Notes: a model not told the origin generated them from the sequence alone. A stretch of 64,000 nt of DNA from VRUE01 sp963728045 (GCA_963728045.1 CAVSIE010000006.1:55684-119683), one strand, 5' to 3'. Counted from the stretch's first letter, positions 43,456 through 52,454 are shown. Numbers and translations are program-made.

Positions 43456-44223
43456 ATGTCCCTCCAGGCAGGCGAAAACCGACTCGACAGGACACGCGCG
43501 CTGTGCGCGCTGGCGCTGGCCTGCGCCCTGGCGGCGCTGGTCGCGGCGGCGTGGCCTGGCGCTGCCGACTCTGCTCCTCCACGGGTGATCGTGCTCGGGC
43601 AGACCGCCGAAACCCCACCGCCCTCGTGCCCCGGCAAAGTCGTCAACAACGTCGAGATCCTGCCCTGCCGGGTCGAGGGTCACGTCACCGGCTTCCAGGC
43701 GATCGCCGGCGGAGAGGCTCGACCCTACGAGGCGCCCTTCGACGGGAAGATCGTCGCCTGGTCGATCACGCTGGCGAAGCCCTCGCGGGTAGATGGCAAA
43801 ACGACGACGAACGAGGTCGGCTTCTTCAACGAATTCCTCGGCCAGCCCTCGCAGGCCCGGATCGGCGTCCTGCGGCCGGTAGAGGACTCCAAGCCGCCCA
43901 AATACACCCTGGTCCGGCAGAGTCCGCTGGAGTTGCTCAACCCCTACTTCGGCAGCACCCCGATCTTCGCTCTTGAGCATCCCCTCTCCGTGCTGCGGGG
44001 CCAGGTGGTAGCCCTGACGATCCCGACCTGGGCGCCGATGTTCGCCTTCAACGTCTCCGACGAAGACACCTGGCGCGGCAGCCGCCTGCCGAAACAGTGC
44101 TCGTCCAAGGCCGACATCCAGGAAGGCCGCCCGCAGCAGGGAGTCGGCAAGACCAAGACCTACGGCTGCTACTACTCCAACGCGCGGTTGCTCTACACGG
44201 CGACTCTGGTCAAGCAACCGTAG
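43456..44223 (+). CDS. secreted protein of unknown function
   Basis: A 255-residue exported protein. The signal peptide follows a longer n-region (MSLQAGENRLDRTRALCALA, hydrophobic to about residue 38). The mature part contains paired cysteines (PSCPGKVVNNVEILPCRVEG) and ends with CYYSNARLLYTATLVKQP. The pattern matches uncharacterised extracellular proteins frequent in Solirubrobacterales. The ATG at 43456 is chosen over an earlier frame start because it directly precedes the signal sequence. Divergent from the amidase operon. Confidence 0.75.
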   Translation: MSLQAGENRLDRTRALCALALACALAALVAAAWPGAADSAPPRVIVLGQTAETPPPSCPGKVVNNVEILPCRVEGHVTGFQAIAGGEARPYEAPFDGKIVAWSITLAKPSRVDGKTTTNEVGFFNEFLGQPSQARIGVLRPVEDSKPPKYTLVRQSPLELLNPYFGSTPIFALEHPLSVLRGQVVALTIPTWAPMFAFNVSDEDTWRGSRLPKQCSSKADIQEGRPQQGVGKTKTYGCYYSNARLLYTATLVKQP

Positions 44224-44315
44224 TCCGAAGCTAGTGTCGGGGAGGGCGTCGGGTGCCCCTCTGCACTCGCAACTCGTCGTTGGAGAGCGCTCCGGCGGGC
44301 CTCGATGCGCTGTTT

Positions 44316-44496
44316 TCCTCCCGCGCAAAACGTGAAGAGGGATACCCGATCCTCATCCAGTGCATCCGCTCCGTCCCACGGAAGCTCAGAGCGGGAGACG
44401 TCGGCGACTGTCTCGTCCGCACGTTGGGGTGATGAGCCTCTGAAGCTGCCGTGGGACGGGTGTCGGCGTGGCTCCCGAACGTTTTGCGCGGGAGGA
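44316..44496. repeat. 181-bp nested palindromic element in an intergenic region
   Basis: Bounded by a perfect 18-bp inverted repeat, TCCTCCCGCGCAAAACGT (44316-44333) and its complement (44479-44496). A second, inner repeat pairs 44371-44391 with 44438-44459 (CCGTCCCACGG with CCGTGGGACGG, extended through AGCTCAGAG with one bulge and one mismatch). A third pairs GAGAC with GTCTC at the apex. The whole can fold as one long hairpin. It fills half of the 357-base gap between the secreted protein and the convergent zinc-ribbon gene; nothing else was seen in that gap. Confidence 0.75.
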
Positions 44497-44580
44497 GGTG
44501 TGCTCCAAGCGGCGTCAGCCGCATTCTCATCAACGACGAGTTGCGATGAGGGGGCCATGCCGGCGCCCGTCTCGCTGAAC

Positions 44581-44844
44581 CTAAAGCGGTTCTTGACGCA
44601 AGCCGCAGTAAGGGCAGTCGCTGACGTCGAGGCCGATCAGCTGGTCGCAGCGACGGCAGGCGCGCAGGTTGTCCGGGGTGCGCGGCAGGGCGGAGGCGGA
44701 GGGGGCGAGCGGCAGCACCATCGCTACCGGCTCCATCTCCTCGCCGGTCTCGCGATCGAGGTAGACCTCGCCGGGCTCGGCGTGGGCGAGCGCCTCGCGG
44801 CCCGAGGCCTTGGCGCGCATCCGGTAGAGCTGCTTCGAGTTCAC
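44581..44844 (-). CDS. small zinc-ribbon protein
   Basis: An 87-residue protein whose C-terminal part is a two-knuckle zinc ribbon: CRRC near residue 64 and CPYCG near residue 77. The N-terminal half (KASGREALAHAEPGEVYLDR) has no recognised domain. No membrane segment. Such proteins often bind RNA or protein partners; function unknown. It is divergent from the glycosyltransferase that starts 32 bases away. Confidence 0.68.
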   Translation of the reverse strand: MNSKQLYRMRAKASGREALAHAEPGEVYLDRETGEEMEPVAMVLPLAPSASALPRTPDNLRACRRCDQLIGLDVSDCPYCGLRQEPL

Positions 44845-44876
44845 GACGGCGAAGACTAATAGCTTGCGCGGCAGCG

Positions 44877-46307
44877 ATGCGCGTCCTCCTCTTCCATGGC
44901 TACATGCTGCGCGGCACCGGCAGCAACATCTACAACGCCAACCTCGCCGCCGCCCTCGCCCGGCTGGGCCACGAGGTCCATCTGCTCTGCCAGGACCGCG
45001 AGACGAAGATCGAAGGCGTCGAGATCCACAACCCCGACATCCATGGCCTGCTGCCGGTCTACGTCAAGGACCCTTACGAGGGCTTCGAGGTCAAGGCGTT
45101 CCCTGAGCTGACCGACGCTGAGCTGGACCGCTACATGGAGGCCAATATCGTCGCCGTCCGCGAGGTTGCGACTCGCACGGGCGGCTTCGATGCCGCCCTG
45201 GCCGGTCATCTCGTCATGGGTCCGGCGATCCTGGCCCGCGCGGGCACCGGTTCCTTCGCTGCCAAGATCCACGGCTCCGCCCTCGAGTACACGGTCAAGC
45301 CGCACCCGCGGTTCCTGCCCTACGCCGAAGAAGGTATGGAAGCTGCCTCTGGCGTTCTGGTCGGCTCTCGCCACACGGCCGAGTCTCTCTGGGCGGCGCT
45401 GCCGGACGTTCCTGGCCTGAAGGAGAAGACGAGACTAGGACCGCCCGGGCTTGACCCGGAGAAGTTCAGGCCGGGGGACAGGGAGGGGGTTTCGCTCAAC
45501 TTTTTCGGAGTCGCGTCGGCGGCGGACCCAGGCCGCTCGGCCGAAAAAGTACAAGCCGCTTCACCCCCTCCCTATCCCCCGGCTCGGATCGTCTTCGTGG
45601 GCAAGCTGATCGTGTCCAAGGGGGTAGATCTGCTGATAGCCGCGTGGCCGCTGGTACGGACGGAGCACCCGGAGGCACAGCTGCAGATCGCGGGGTTCGG
45701 CGAGTACGAGGAGGGGTTGCGCAGGTTGCTGACGGCCCTCGACCGCGGCGATATCGACGATGCGCGGGAGGTAGCGCGGCTAGGACGAGAGCTGGAGGCG
45801 GGAGAGGAGGAGCCGCTCTCGATCCTCTCGGCCTTTCTGGCGGATCCCCCAGATGACTACCTCGACGCGGCCCGCGGGATGGCCGCCTCGGTCGAGTGGC
45901 TCGGGCGGTTGGAGCACGACCAGGTCGCCGAGCTGCTGCCTGGAGCGGAGGCGCTGGTGATGCCGAGCACGTTTCCGGAGGCGTTCGGAATGGTCGCCGC
46001 AGAGGCGGCGGCTTGCGGGGTCCTGCCGGTGTCCGCGGGCCATTCGGGGATGCTCGAGGTCTCCCGTCAGCTCGCAGCTGCGCTGTCGCCTGAGGCTGGC
46101 GCGCTGACCTCGTTTCCGGTCGAGGCCGGGGCGGTGGAGGCGATCGCGGCGAGGCTAAACGGGTGGCTGGACCTGCCAGAAGCGGAGCGCGAGGGGGCCC
46201 GGGCCCAGCTTGCGGAGACGGCTCGGCGGCTCTGGAGCTGGGAGGGCGTTGCGCGCGGCGTGATCGCCGCTTCGCGAGGCGAGCTTGACCGTCTGCCGCT
46301 TGCATAG
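44877..46307 (+). CDS. GT4 family glycosyltransferase with an in-frame palindromic insertion
   Basis: A 476-residue glycosyltransferase of GT-B fold. The N-terminal domain has MRVLLFHGYMLRGTGSNIYN and FAAKIHGSALEYTVKPHPRF; the C-terminal domain has IVFVGKLIVSKGVDLLIAAW and the donor-binding MPSTFPEAFGMVAAEAAACG. Residues 199-236, between the domains, are encoded by a 114-base palindrome (45470-45583) and read GDREGVSLNFFGVASAADPG and onward, unlike the rest of the protein. The insertion is exactly 38 codons and keeps the frame. The cytochrome oxidase operon follows. Confidence 0.88.
   Translation: MRVLLFHGYMLRGTGSNIYNANLAAALARLGHEVHLLCQDRETKIEGVEIHNPDIHGLLPVYVKDPYEGFEVKAFPELTDAELDRYMEANIVAVREVATRTGGFDAALAGHLVMGPAILARAGTGSFAAKIHGSALEYTVKPHPRFLPYAEEGMEAASGVLVGSRHTAESLWAALPDVPGLKEKTRLGPPGLDPEKFRPGDREGVSLNFFGVASAADPGRSAEKVQAASPPPYPPARIVFVGKLIVSKGVDLLIAAWPLVRTEHPEAQLQIAGFGEYEEGLRRLLTALDRGDIDDAREVARLGRELEAGEEEPLSILSAFLADPPDDYLDAARGMAASVEWLGRLEHDQVAELLPGAEALVMPSTFPEAFGMVAAEAAACGVLPVSAGHSGMLEVSRQLAAALSPEAGALTSFPVEAGAVEAIAARLNGWLDLPEAEREGARAQLAETARRLWSWEGVARGVIAASRGELDRLPLA
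45470..45583. repeat. 114-bp palindromic element in frame inside the glycosyltransferase gene
   Basis: The ends form 21-base arms (45470-45490 and 45563-45583) that pair throughout except one C/A mismatch; their start is GCCGGGGGACAGGGAGGGGG. An inner arm CTTTTTCGG (45500-45508) pairs with CCGAAAAAG (45541-45549). Length is 114 bases, a multiple of three, and both strands stay open. It is unrelated in sequence to the 91-bp element but has the same design: a long hairpin placed between domains of a protein. Confidence 0.85.
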
Positions 46308-46319
46308 AATGCCCCGCCG

Positions 46320-47111
46320 ATGATCGGACGCCTCCCGATAGCGAAGATGCTCGCTGCCACGATTGCGTTGACCGTGGTGATCTCGGCAGTGATGCTGCCG
46401 ATCAACTGGAACGGCCAGGGCGCTTCCACCGCCGCGCCGAAGATCGACACGCTGCTCGACGTGATGATCGTCCTCTCGTCCTTTGTCTTCGCGTTGGTGA
46501 TGGTGATGCTCTTCTACGCGCTGTGGAAGTTCAAAGCCAAGCCGGGCGACGAGTCCGATGGCGAGCCGATCCATGGCAACACGCGGCTCGAGATCGCCTG
46601 GACCGTGATCCCGACGATCATCGTTCTCTTCGGCGCCGGCTACAGCTGGGCGGTACTGGAGGACATCGAGGAGCCGGCCGAGAACCCGCTCACGGTCCAG
46701 GTCTTCGCCCAGCAATTCGCCTGGAGCTTCGGCTACCCCGGCAAGGGCGAGGCCTGGTCGGAGGGAGAGCTGCACGTGCCGCTCGACCGCCAGGTCCAGT
46801 TCAAGCTGCACGCCCAGGATGTGATCCACTCCTTCTGGGTGCAGGAGTGGCGGATCAAGAAGGACGCCGTTCCCGGGATCACCACGACGGCCATCGTCAC
46901 GCCCGACAAGCCTGGGACCTACCAGTTGATCTGCACCGAGCTCTGTGGCTTCGGCCACTCGACGATGCGCGCCACCGTGGTGGTCGAGCCGGCGGCCGAG
47001 TTCCGTAAATGGGTCGGTGCGCTGGAGCAGAAAGTGCCGGCGCCGTTCAAAGAGTCGATCGTCCAGGACACCGAGGCAGACCCCGTCCCCCTCGGAGCCG
47101 GAGGAGCGTAG
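46320..47111 (+). CDS. ctaC: cytochrome c oxidase subunit II
   Basis: A 263-residue membrane-anchored CuA protein. Two N-terminal helices (about 8-28 and 45-70) are followed by the cupredoxin domain. CuA ligands are complete: H170 in VIHSFWVQEW, C205 and C209 in CTELCGFG, E207, H213 and M216. It accepts electrons from cytochrome c. No fused cytochrome c domain is present. First gene of the oxidase operon, 12 bases after the glycosyltransferase. Confidence 0.96.
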   Translation: MIGRLPIAKMLAATIALTVVISAVMLPINWNGQGASTAAPKIDTLLDVMIVLSSFVFALVMVMLFYALWKFKAKPGDESDGEPIHGNTRLEIAWTVIPTIIVLFGAGYSWAVLEDIEEPAENPLTVQVFAQQFAWSFGYPGKGEAWSEGELHVPLDRQVQFKLHAQDVIHSFWVQEWRIKKDAVPGITTTAIVTPDKPGTYQLICTELCGFGHSTMRATVVVEPAAEFRKWVGALEQKVPAPFKESIVQDTEADPVPLGAGGA

Positions 47112-47143
47112 TGCCGCCTGGGCATAATGAGGAGACCGACTAG

Positions 47144-49051
47144 ATGGTGACCGCGATCAAGCAGCCAGGGTGGATTCGGGGCGCGCTCGGCATGGTGCTG
47201 GGCGCCGCGTTCGGCTTCGGCCTGGTCGTGACTCTGCGCGCTATCTCCGGGCTCGACGTCTTCCAGACCGAGCAGACCGGCTACCCGCATGTAGTCGTGC
47301 CATTGGTCACGGGTCCGCTTGGTTTCCTGCTCGGCTTCGGCTGCTTCGACTACTGGCTGCGCTGGGCGGCCGGGATGCCGACCGTTCCCGAGGACCACTC
47401 CCAGCACGGGGCGACTAGCTGGCGCGACTACTTCCGCTTCAACACCGATCACAAGGTGATCGGCATCCAGTACGTCGTCACCACCTTCTTCTTCTTCTTC
47501 ATCGGCGGCCTGCTGGCGATGCTGATCCGTGCCGAGCTGGCCCAGCCCGGCTCGCAGATCGTCGATCCGAGCACCTACAACGGCCTCTTTTCGACGCACG
47601 CGGTGCTGATGATCTTCGTCTTCGTGATCCCGGTCTTCGCCGGGCTCGCCAACTACGTCCTGCCTCTGATGATCGGCGCGCCGGACATGGCCTTCCCGCG
47701 GCTCAACGCGCTCAGCTTCTGGATGCTGCCGCTGGCCGGCCTGCTCTTCATCGGCAGCTATCTCGCTCCGGGAGGCGCCTTTGACGCCGGCTGGACCGGC
47801 TACGCGCCGCTCTCCACGGGGGCGCCGCTCGGGCAATCGTTCTTCAATATAGGTGTGCAGTTTGCCGGCGCCTCCTCGATCGCGACCGCGCTCAACTTCC
47901 TGGTCACGATCATCACCATGCGTGCGCCCGGAATGACCTTCTGGCGGATGCCGCTGCTTGTCTGGGCCAACCTCTCGACCTCGCTACTGGTCGTCGCCGC
48001 GACCCCGTTCATCGCCGGCGCCCAGTTCATGGTCCTCTTCGACCGCGTCCTTCACACCAACTTCTTCGAGTTTGCGGCCGGGGGCGACGTGGTCAGCTAC
48101 CAGCACATCTTCTGGTTCTACTCACACCCAGCCGTCTACATCATGATGCTGCCCGGCTTCGGGATCATCAGCGAGGTCATATCGACCCACGCCCGCAAGC
48201 CGATCTTCGGCTACCGGTTGATGGCCCTGGCGCTGATCGGGATCGTCGTCCTCAGCTACTCGGTCTGGGCACACCACATGTTCGTCGCCGGCATGTTCAG
48301 CTGGCTGCGGGTGCCGATGATGATCACCACGCTGCTGATCGCGGTGCCTACCGGGATCAAGATCTTCTCCTGGCTAGGCACGCTCTACTTCGGCAAGATC
48401 CATACGTACTCGACCGCGATGCTGTTTGCGCTCGCCTTCATCGTCACCTTCACGATCGGCGGGATCAGCGGCGTGATGCTGGGCATGGTGCCGATCGACA
48501 TCCACGTCTCGGACACCTACTTCATCGTCGCCCACATCCACTTCGTGCTCTTCGGCGGCTCGGTCTTCACGATCTTCGCCGGCGTCTATCACTGGTTCCC
48601 GAAGATGACCGGGCGGATGTACGACGAGCGACTCGGTCGGGTCCACTTCTGGGGCACCGTCATCGGCACCTGGCTCACCTTCATCCCGATGCACTGGGTG
48701 GGTATGGACGGGATGCCGCGACGTGTCGCCGACTATGCCACCCAGTTCGGCGAGTGGAACCTGCTGATCAGTTTCGGCGCCTTCCTGCTGGGCGCCTGCC
48801 AGCTCGTCTTCCTTTACAACATGATCGTCAGCTGGAAGTACGGTCCGCGGGCCGAGGCCAACCCCTGGCGTGCGAAGACGATCGAGTGGCAGGTTTCCTC
48901 GCCGCCGCCGGTCTTCAACTTCGACGAGATCCCGCGCGTGGTCGGCGGTCCCTACGAGTTCGGCGTGCCCGGCGCCCGCCACGCGATCATGGCCGGTGAA
49001 GGCGCAGAGGTCGCCAAACCTGAGCCGACCACGGTGGGCACCTCGACATGA
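47144..49051 (+). CDS. ctaD: cytochrome c oxidase subunit I, A2-type haem-copper oxidase
   Basis: A 635-residue protein with the 12-helix oxidase core after an N-terminal extension of about 90 residues that adds two hydrophobic helices. CuB and haem ligands are visible: H328 in FWFYSHPAVYIMMLPGFG, the HH pair in VWAHHMFVAG, and VAHIHFVLFGG. Where A1 enzymes have HPEVY, this one has YSHPAVY: the D-channel glutamate is replaced by alanine and the preceding Tyr-Ser pair is that of A2-type oxidases. Proton pumping in that subtype uses the Tyr-Ser motif. Confidence 0.95.
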   Translation: MVTAIKQPGWIRGALGMVLGAAFGFGLVVTLRAISGLDVFQTEQTGYPHVVVPLVTGPLGFLLGFGCFDYWLRWAAGMPTVPEDHSQHGATSWRDYFRFNTDHKVIGIQYVVTTFFFFFIGGLLAMLIRAELAQPGSQIVDPSTYNGLFSTHAVLMIFVFVIPVFAGLANYVLPLMIGAPDMAFPRLNALSFWMLPLAGLLFIGSYLAPGGAFDAGWTGYAPLSTGAPLGQSFFNIGVQFAGASSIATALNFLVTIITMRAPGMTFWRMPLLVWANLSTSLLVVAATPFIAGAQFMVLFDRVLHTNFFEFAAGGDVVSYQHIFWFYSHPAVYIMMLPGFGIISEVISTHARKPIFGYRLMALALIGIVVLSYSVWAHHMFVAGMFSWLRVPMMITTLLIAVPTGIKIFSWLGTLYFGKIHTYSTAMLFALAFIVTFTIGGISGVMLGMVPIDIHVSDTYFIVAHIHFVLFGGSVFTIFAGVYHWFPKMTGRMYDERLGRVHFWGTVIGTWLTFIPMHWVGMDGMPRRVADYATQFGEWNLLISFGAFLLGACQLVFLYNMIVSWKYGPRAEANPWRAKTIEWQVSSPPPVFNFDEIPRVVGGPYEFGVPGARHAIMAGEGAEVAKPEPTTVGTST

Positions 49052-49923
49052 GCGCCCCAGCCGACGCCCAGCCCCTGCTCGTCTTCCTCAACGAGGTCGC
49101 GGGCGGCCGCAAGCTTCTGCGGGCGGTCCAGGAGCGGGCCTATCAGGTCCCCTTCGTCGCCGTCGCGGCGCCGCAGAACCAGCCTGCCGTCGGTCAGGTC
49201 GTCGACTCCGGTGAGCTGCGCGATGCCGCTCGAGCACGGGTCGAGGTGACGATGTCGGTCCTCTCCGAGTACGGGATCGACTCGATCGGGGAGGTGATGG
49301 ATCCCGATCCGGCGCTTGCCCTGGACGACGCCGTGCGCGCCCACGACCCGGGCGAGGTGCTTCTCTCCTGCCTTTACGACACCCGTTTCGGGCTGACCCG
49401 CAAGGACCTGGTTGAGTGGGCACGGGCTCGCTTCGAGCCGGACGTCGCCGTTACCCACATTCCGGTGCGGATCGAAGACGACGCGGTCAGCTGGGAGGTC
49501 AACCACACTCTCGTCGTCGCCACCCAGACGGTTGCGGCCCCGGATCTGGTCACCCGGCTGAAGGAACGCGCCGCGGGTCATCCGCACCGCTTCACGATCA
49601 TCTGCCCCCGCTCGGAGGACGTCTCCGAGGCGCAGATCGTCCGCGAGCTCGCCTCCACCCTCGCCGAGCTCTACCGAGCCGACGTCGACGCCACCGGGCA
49701 GCCGATGAGCCCCGATCCGTTCCATGCCGTGAAGAACGCGATCGAGCACTACCGAATCGACGAGGTGCTGATCTCGACCTTTGCCGGCGAGACCTCACGC
49801 TGGCTCGAGGAGGACCTGATCGGCCGGGTGCGCGAGATCACCGACAAGACCGTCGAGCACCTCGAGGTCGGGAGGCCGGCGGCCGCTGTCGCCGCCGCCG
49901 TTGCCGAGGGAGAGGAGACGTAG
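49048..49923 (+). CDS. tandem universal-stress-like protein in the oxidase operon
   Basis: A 291-residue soluble protein made of two similar alpha/beta halves (about 8-140 and 150-275). The second half includes HAVKNAIEHYRIDEVLISTF and ETSRWLEEDLIGRVREITDK, the phosphate-loop-like end of USP folds; a close version (ERSRWLEHGVVDQAREQIDL) occurs in the gene at 50574. Both flank ctaE. The start overlaps the ctaD stop. Function unknown; a regulatory role for the oxidase is inferred from position only. Confidence 0.75.
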   Translation: MSAPADAQPLLVFLNEVAGGRKLLRAVQERAYQVPFVAVAAPQNQPAVGQVVDSGELRDAARARVEVTMSVLSEYGIDSIGEVMDPDPALALDDAVRAHDPGEVLLSCLYDTRFGLTRKDLVEWARARFEPDVAVTHIPVRIEDDAVSWEVNHTLVVATQTVAAPDLVTRLKERAAGHPHRFTIICPRSEDVSEAQIVRELASTLAELYRADVDATGQPMSPDPFHAVKNAIEHYRIDEVLISTFAGETSRWLEEDLIGRVREITDKTVEHLEVGRPAAAVAAAVAEGEET

Positions 49924-49928
49924 AGCTG

Positions 49929-50552
49929 ATGGAGAGCGCCACCGTCGCCCTGGGCCACTCCCACGACGAGCACCACGGCCCGCCCGAGGCCCACCAGAGC
50001 TCGCGGATCGATCGCCAGACCCTGGGGATCCTGCTCTTCATCGTCTCCGAGGTGATGCTGTTCGGCGCTTTCTTTGCCGCCTACTTCTTCCTGCGGGTCG
50101 TCGTCGACCCGCCGAGCTGGCCGCCCGAGCCCTACGAGCTGCCGGTCGCGGTGGCCGGGATCAACACCGCGATTCTCGTCTCTTCGAGCTTCACCATCCA
50201 CTACGCGCTGGAGTCGGTGCGCAAGGGGAACCGCACCGGTCTGAAACTTGGCCTGGTTCTCACTCTTCTTCTCGGCGCCACCTTCCTCTTCATTCAGATC
50301 AACGAGTACGCGCACATCGGCTTCGCCGCCCGCGATCTCGCCTTTGGCTCGATCTTCTACGGCCTCACCGGCCTACACGGCGCCCACGTCTTCGTCGGCT
50401 TGGCGCTGCTCAGCTTCGCCACGATCCGCGCTTTCCGCGGCCATTTCGGCCCTGCCGCGGAGAGCCACCTCGGGGTCGAGGTGCCGGGCATCTACTGGCA
50501 CTTCGTCGACGTGATGTGGATCATCGTCTACGTCTCGGTTTACATCCTCTAG
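49929..50552 (+). CDS. ctaE: cytochrome c oxidase subunit III
   Basis: A 207-residue membrane protein with five helices, the short form usual outside mitochondria. It shows RIDRQTLGILLFIVSEVMLF, FAAYFFLRVVVDPPSWPP, and the C-terminal GIYWHFVDVMWIIVYVSVYI, canonical for CtaE. An N-terminal His-rich segment (GHSHDEHHGPPEAHQ) precedes the first helix. It completes the oxidase core with ctaC and ctaD. Confidence 0.94.
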   Translation: MESATVALGHSHDEHHGPPEAHQSSRIDRQTLGILLFIVSEVMLFGAFFAAYFFLRVVVDPPSWPPEPYELPVAVAGINTAILVSSSFTIHYALESVRKGNRTGLKLGLVLTLLLGATFLFIQINEYAHIGFAARDLAFGSIFYGLTGLHGAHVFVGLALLSFATIRAFRGHFGPAAESHLGVEVPGIYWHFVDVMWIIVYVSVYIL

Positions 50553-50573
50553 CTCCGCGGTAAGACTGGAGGT

Positions 50574-51224
50574 ATGCACAATCCGCTGAGGTCGGAGGCT
50601 GACGCTTTTCGGTGGGTGGTCGTGATCGGCGCGGGGGCCGTGGCGGTGATCGTGCTGACGTTGCTGACGCGGCCGGTCTTCGGGGTCGTCCTGACGGCGG
50701 CGCTGGTCGGGTTCGGAGCGGGGATCGCCTACCGCAGCTCTCGAGGGTCGTTGCCGCGCACGGTCGAGCTGACGCGAGGCGGAGACGGCAAGCACCGGGT
50801 GCTGGTCGTCGCCAACGAGACGGTCGGCGGCGGCGAGCTGCTGGAGGCGATCGCCGATCGTTGCCACGGTCGGGACTGCGAGATTCTCGTGATCACGCCG
50901 GCGCTGGCCGGCTCGCGGGCAGCGCACTGGGCCTCGGCTATCGACGAAGCGATGGAGCTGGCGCGCCAGCGCATGGAGCTCTCCCTGATCGCGATCGACG
51001 AGCTGGGGTTGAAGGGGAGGGGAGAGATCGGCGACTCAGACCCCAATGTCGCGATCGAGGACGCCTTGCGCACGTTCCCCGCCGACGAGATCGTGATCTC
51101 GACTCATCCGCCGGAGCGCTCGCGCTGGCTCGAGCACGGGGTGGTCGACCAGGCCCGCGAGCAGATCGACCTGCCGATCACCCACGTCGTGGTGGATCTC
51201 TCCGCCGAGAGCACGGCTTCCTGA
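50574..51224 (+). CDS. membrane-anchored universal-stress-like protein
   Basis: A 216-residue protein with two N-terminal membrane helices (about 14-34 and 36-52) and a cytoplasmic USP-like domain (KHRVLVVANETVGGGELLEA; then ADEIVISTHPPERSRWLEHG). It shares the RSRWLE...AREQIDLPITHVVV end pattern with the tandem USP gene at 49048. It closes the oxidase operon. Function unknown. Confidence 0.75.
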   Translation: MHNPLRSEADAFRWVVVIGAGAVAVIVLTLLTRPVFGVVLTAALVGFGAGIAYRSSRGSLPRTVELTRGGDGKHRVLVVANETVGGGELLEAIADRCHGRDCEILVITPALAGSRAAHWASAIDEAMELARQRMELSLIAIDELGLKGRGEIGDSDPNVAIEDALRTFPADEIVISTHPPERSRWLEHGVVDQAREQIDLPITHVVVDLSAESTAS

Positions 51225-51327
51225 CTGAGCCGTTGCGAAGTTGGCACACCGTTTGCCCACACGTAACTTTCTGTCTTCTAGCCGTAACTCATTTGTGTCT
51301 CTAGCTACCAGGTTTGGAGGAAGCAGC

Positions 51328-52115
51328 ATGAGAAACAGCAAGCATGGGCTGAAGGCCTTTGTCCTGGGGATCGTGGTCGTGATGGTGGCGATGGCGTTTG
51401 CTGCGAGTGCTCAGGCCCAGACGCACGTCGAATTATTAAGCGCACACGCAGCACACAGTGCGTCCGGCGGTCCCTTAAACCCCACTCCCTTAACGAACGG
51501 GGGAACACTCGGAACATTCTCAGTCAACTTAGCCGCAATCGGCACCTTAAAAGTGCCTCTCCGCAGCACAAGAAGGCACAGGCGTTCTCTTAATTGCGGG
51601 TAGAAGCATTGAAGTCAGGTGCACGGGGCTCACTCTCAACAGCGGAGCAATCAACACCAACACGGACGCCTCGGCCGAAGCCACGTTCACTGGCTGCGAA
51701 ACGTTCGACCACAAAACGTTAGCCGTACTGGCGTCGTGCATACTCAAATCGTTAGGAACCATCGTAGCGAAATTCTTAATTTTACCTGTATTACACGGGA
51801 ACGATGTATTTCTCTTACTCGAGCCTCAACCGTCAACCCACACAGAAGTATTAGAAGGGGAAACACCTCCCTTTACTACCATCTCGTATAAACCAGGCAC
51901 CGGCTGCTCGCTGCCGTTAAACAGTCCAATAACCGGCTCATTCTCAGCTTTAGTCGAGCAATTAGAAGGCGCATCACCGGGGTCTTATTCAGCCTAGGCA
52001 TCCAGTTATCACTCGGAGACTCACTGACCTTCGGCGGGTTCGCCTCATACATCACGGCGACAGGCGAAGTCGAACCGACCGGCGCGCCCTCCACACCAAA
52101 ATTGGAGTTCACTAA
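51328..52115 (+). pseudogene. exported TTA-rich protein, paralogue copy 1, frameshifted
   Basis: The first copy of a three-copy family. From ATG 51328, after TTTGGAGG, it has the signal peptide MRNSKHGLKAFVLGIVVVMV ending ASAQAQ. The frame breaks near 51555, where one base is missing relative to copy 2, and again near 51990, also by one base, leading to an early TAG. Rejoined frames match copy 2 (GRSIEVRCTGLTL; VEQLEGASPG). Leucine is mostly coded by TTA, rare in high-GC actinobacteria. The end given is the stop in the frame matching copy 2. Confidence 0.75.
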
Positions 52116-52169
52116 GCACTAAGCAGCAAGCAGAGCTAGCAACAAACAAGCATCCACACAGCAGCATCC

Positions 52170-52205
52170 GGCAGCCCGGAACCGCCAAGCGCGATCCGGG
52201 CTGCC
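52170..52205. terminator. stem-loop after paralogue copy 1
   Basis: Perfect 11-bp stem GGCAGCCCGGA (52170-52180) with 52195-52205. The same hairpin in longer form follows copy 2 (53424-53464), with loop bases also conserved, so it was duplicated with the gene. The remaining stretch up to 52420 shows no gene; only short low-quality frames and a GACCGG/CCGGTC pair were seen. Confidence 0.75.
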
Positions 52206-52425
52206 GTCTCCTCGAGGCGAAATCTCATCGTTGGGACTTTCGGTGTGACTCTCATTACTGCCCAAATGTCTGTTGCCGGCATCGCCCTTTAGCGTTAGGC
52301 GCGCAGGGGATCGCCGGACCGGCTGCTCCGGTCGCTCCTTAGGGGTAGCGTTTGCCTTACCGCCTCAGCATGGTGAAGACGCCGCCACCGAGGGAGACTG
52401 GATAGAAGACAAAAGGCGAAAAAGC

Positions 52426-52454
52426 TTGACCTCTGCCCGCGGAGCGGGCATGCT
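52426..52454 (+). promoter_or_regulatory. promoter conserved before paralogue copies 2 and 3
   Basis: TTGACC (52426-52431), a 17-base spacer and CATGCT (52449-52454). The identical boxes with the same spacing occur at 63115-63143 before copy 3, inside a similar upstream block (AGAAGAC about 20 bases before; AGCCGTAACTC about 40 after). Conservation over duplicated copies supports a promoter; the -10 box is weak. Confidence 0.5.

Noticed and set aside
52206..52425. Short open frames in the gap between paralogue copies 1 and 2
   Set aside because: No ribosome-binding site, composition not protein-like; probably decayed spacer.
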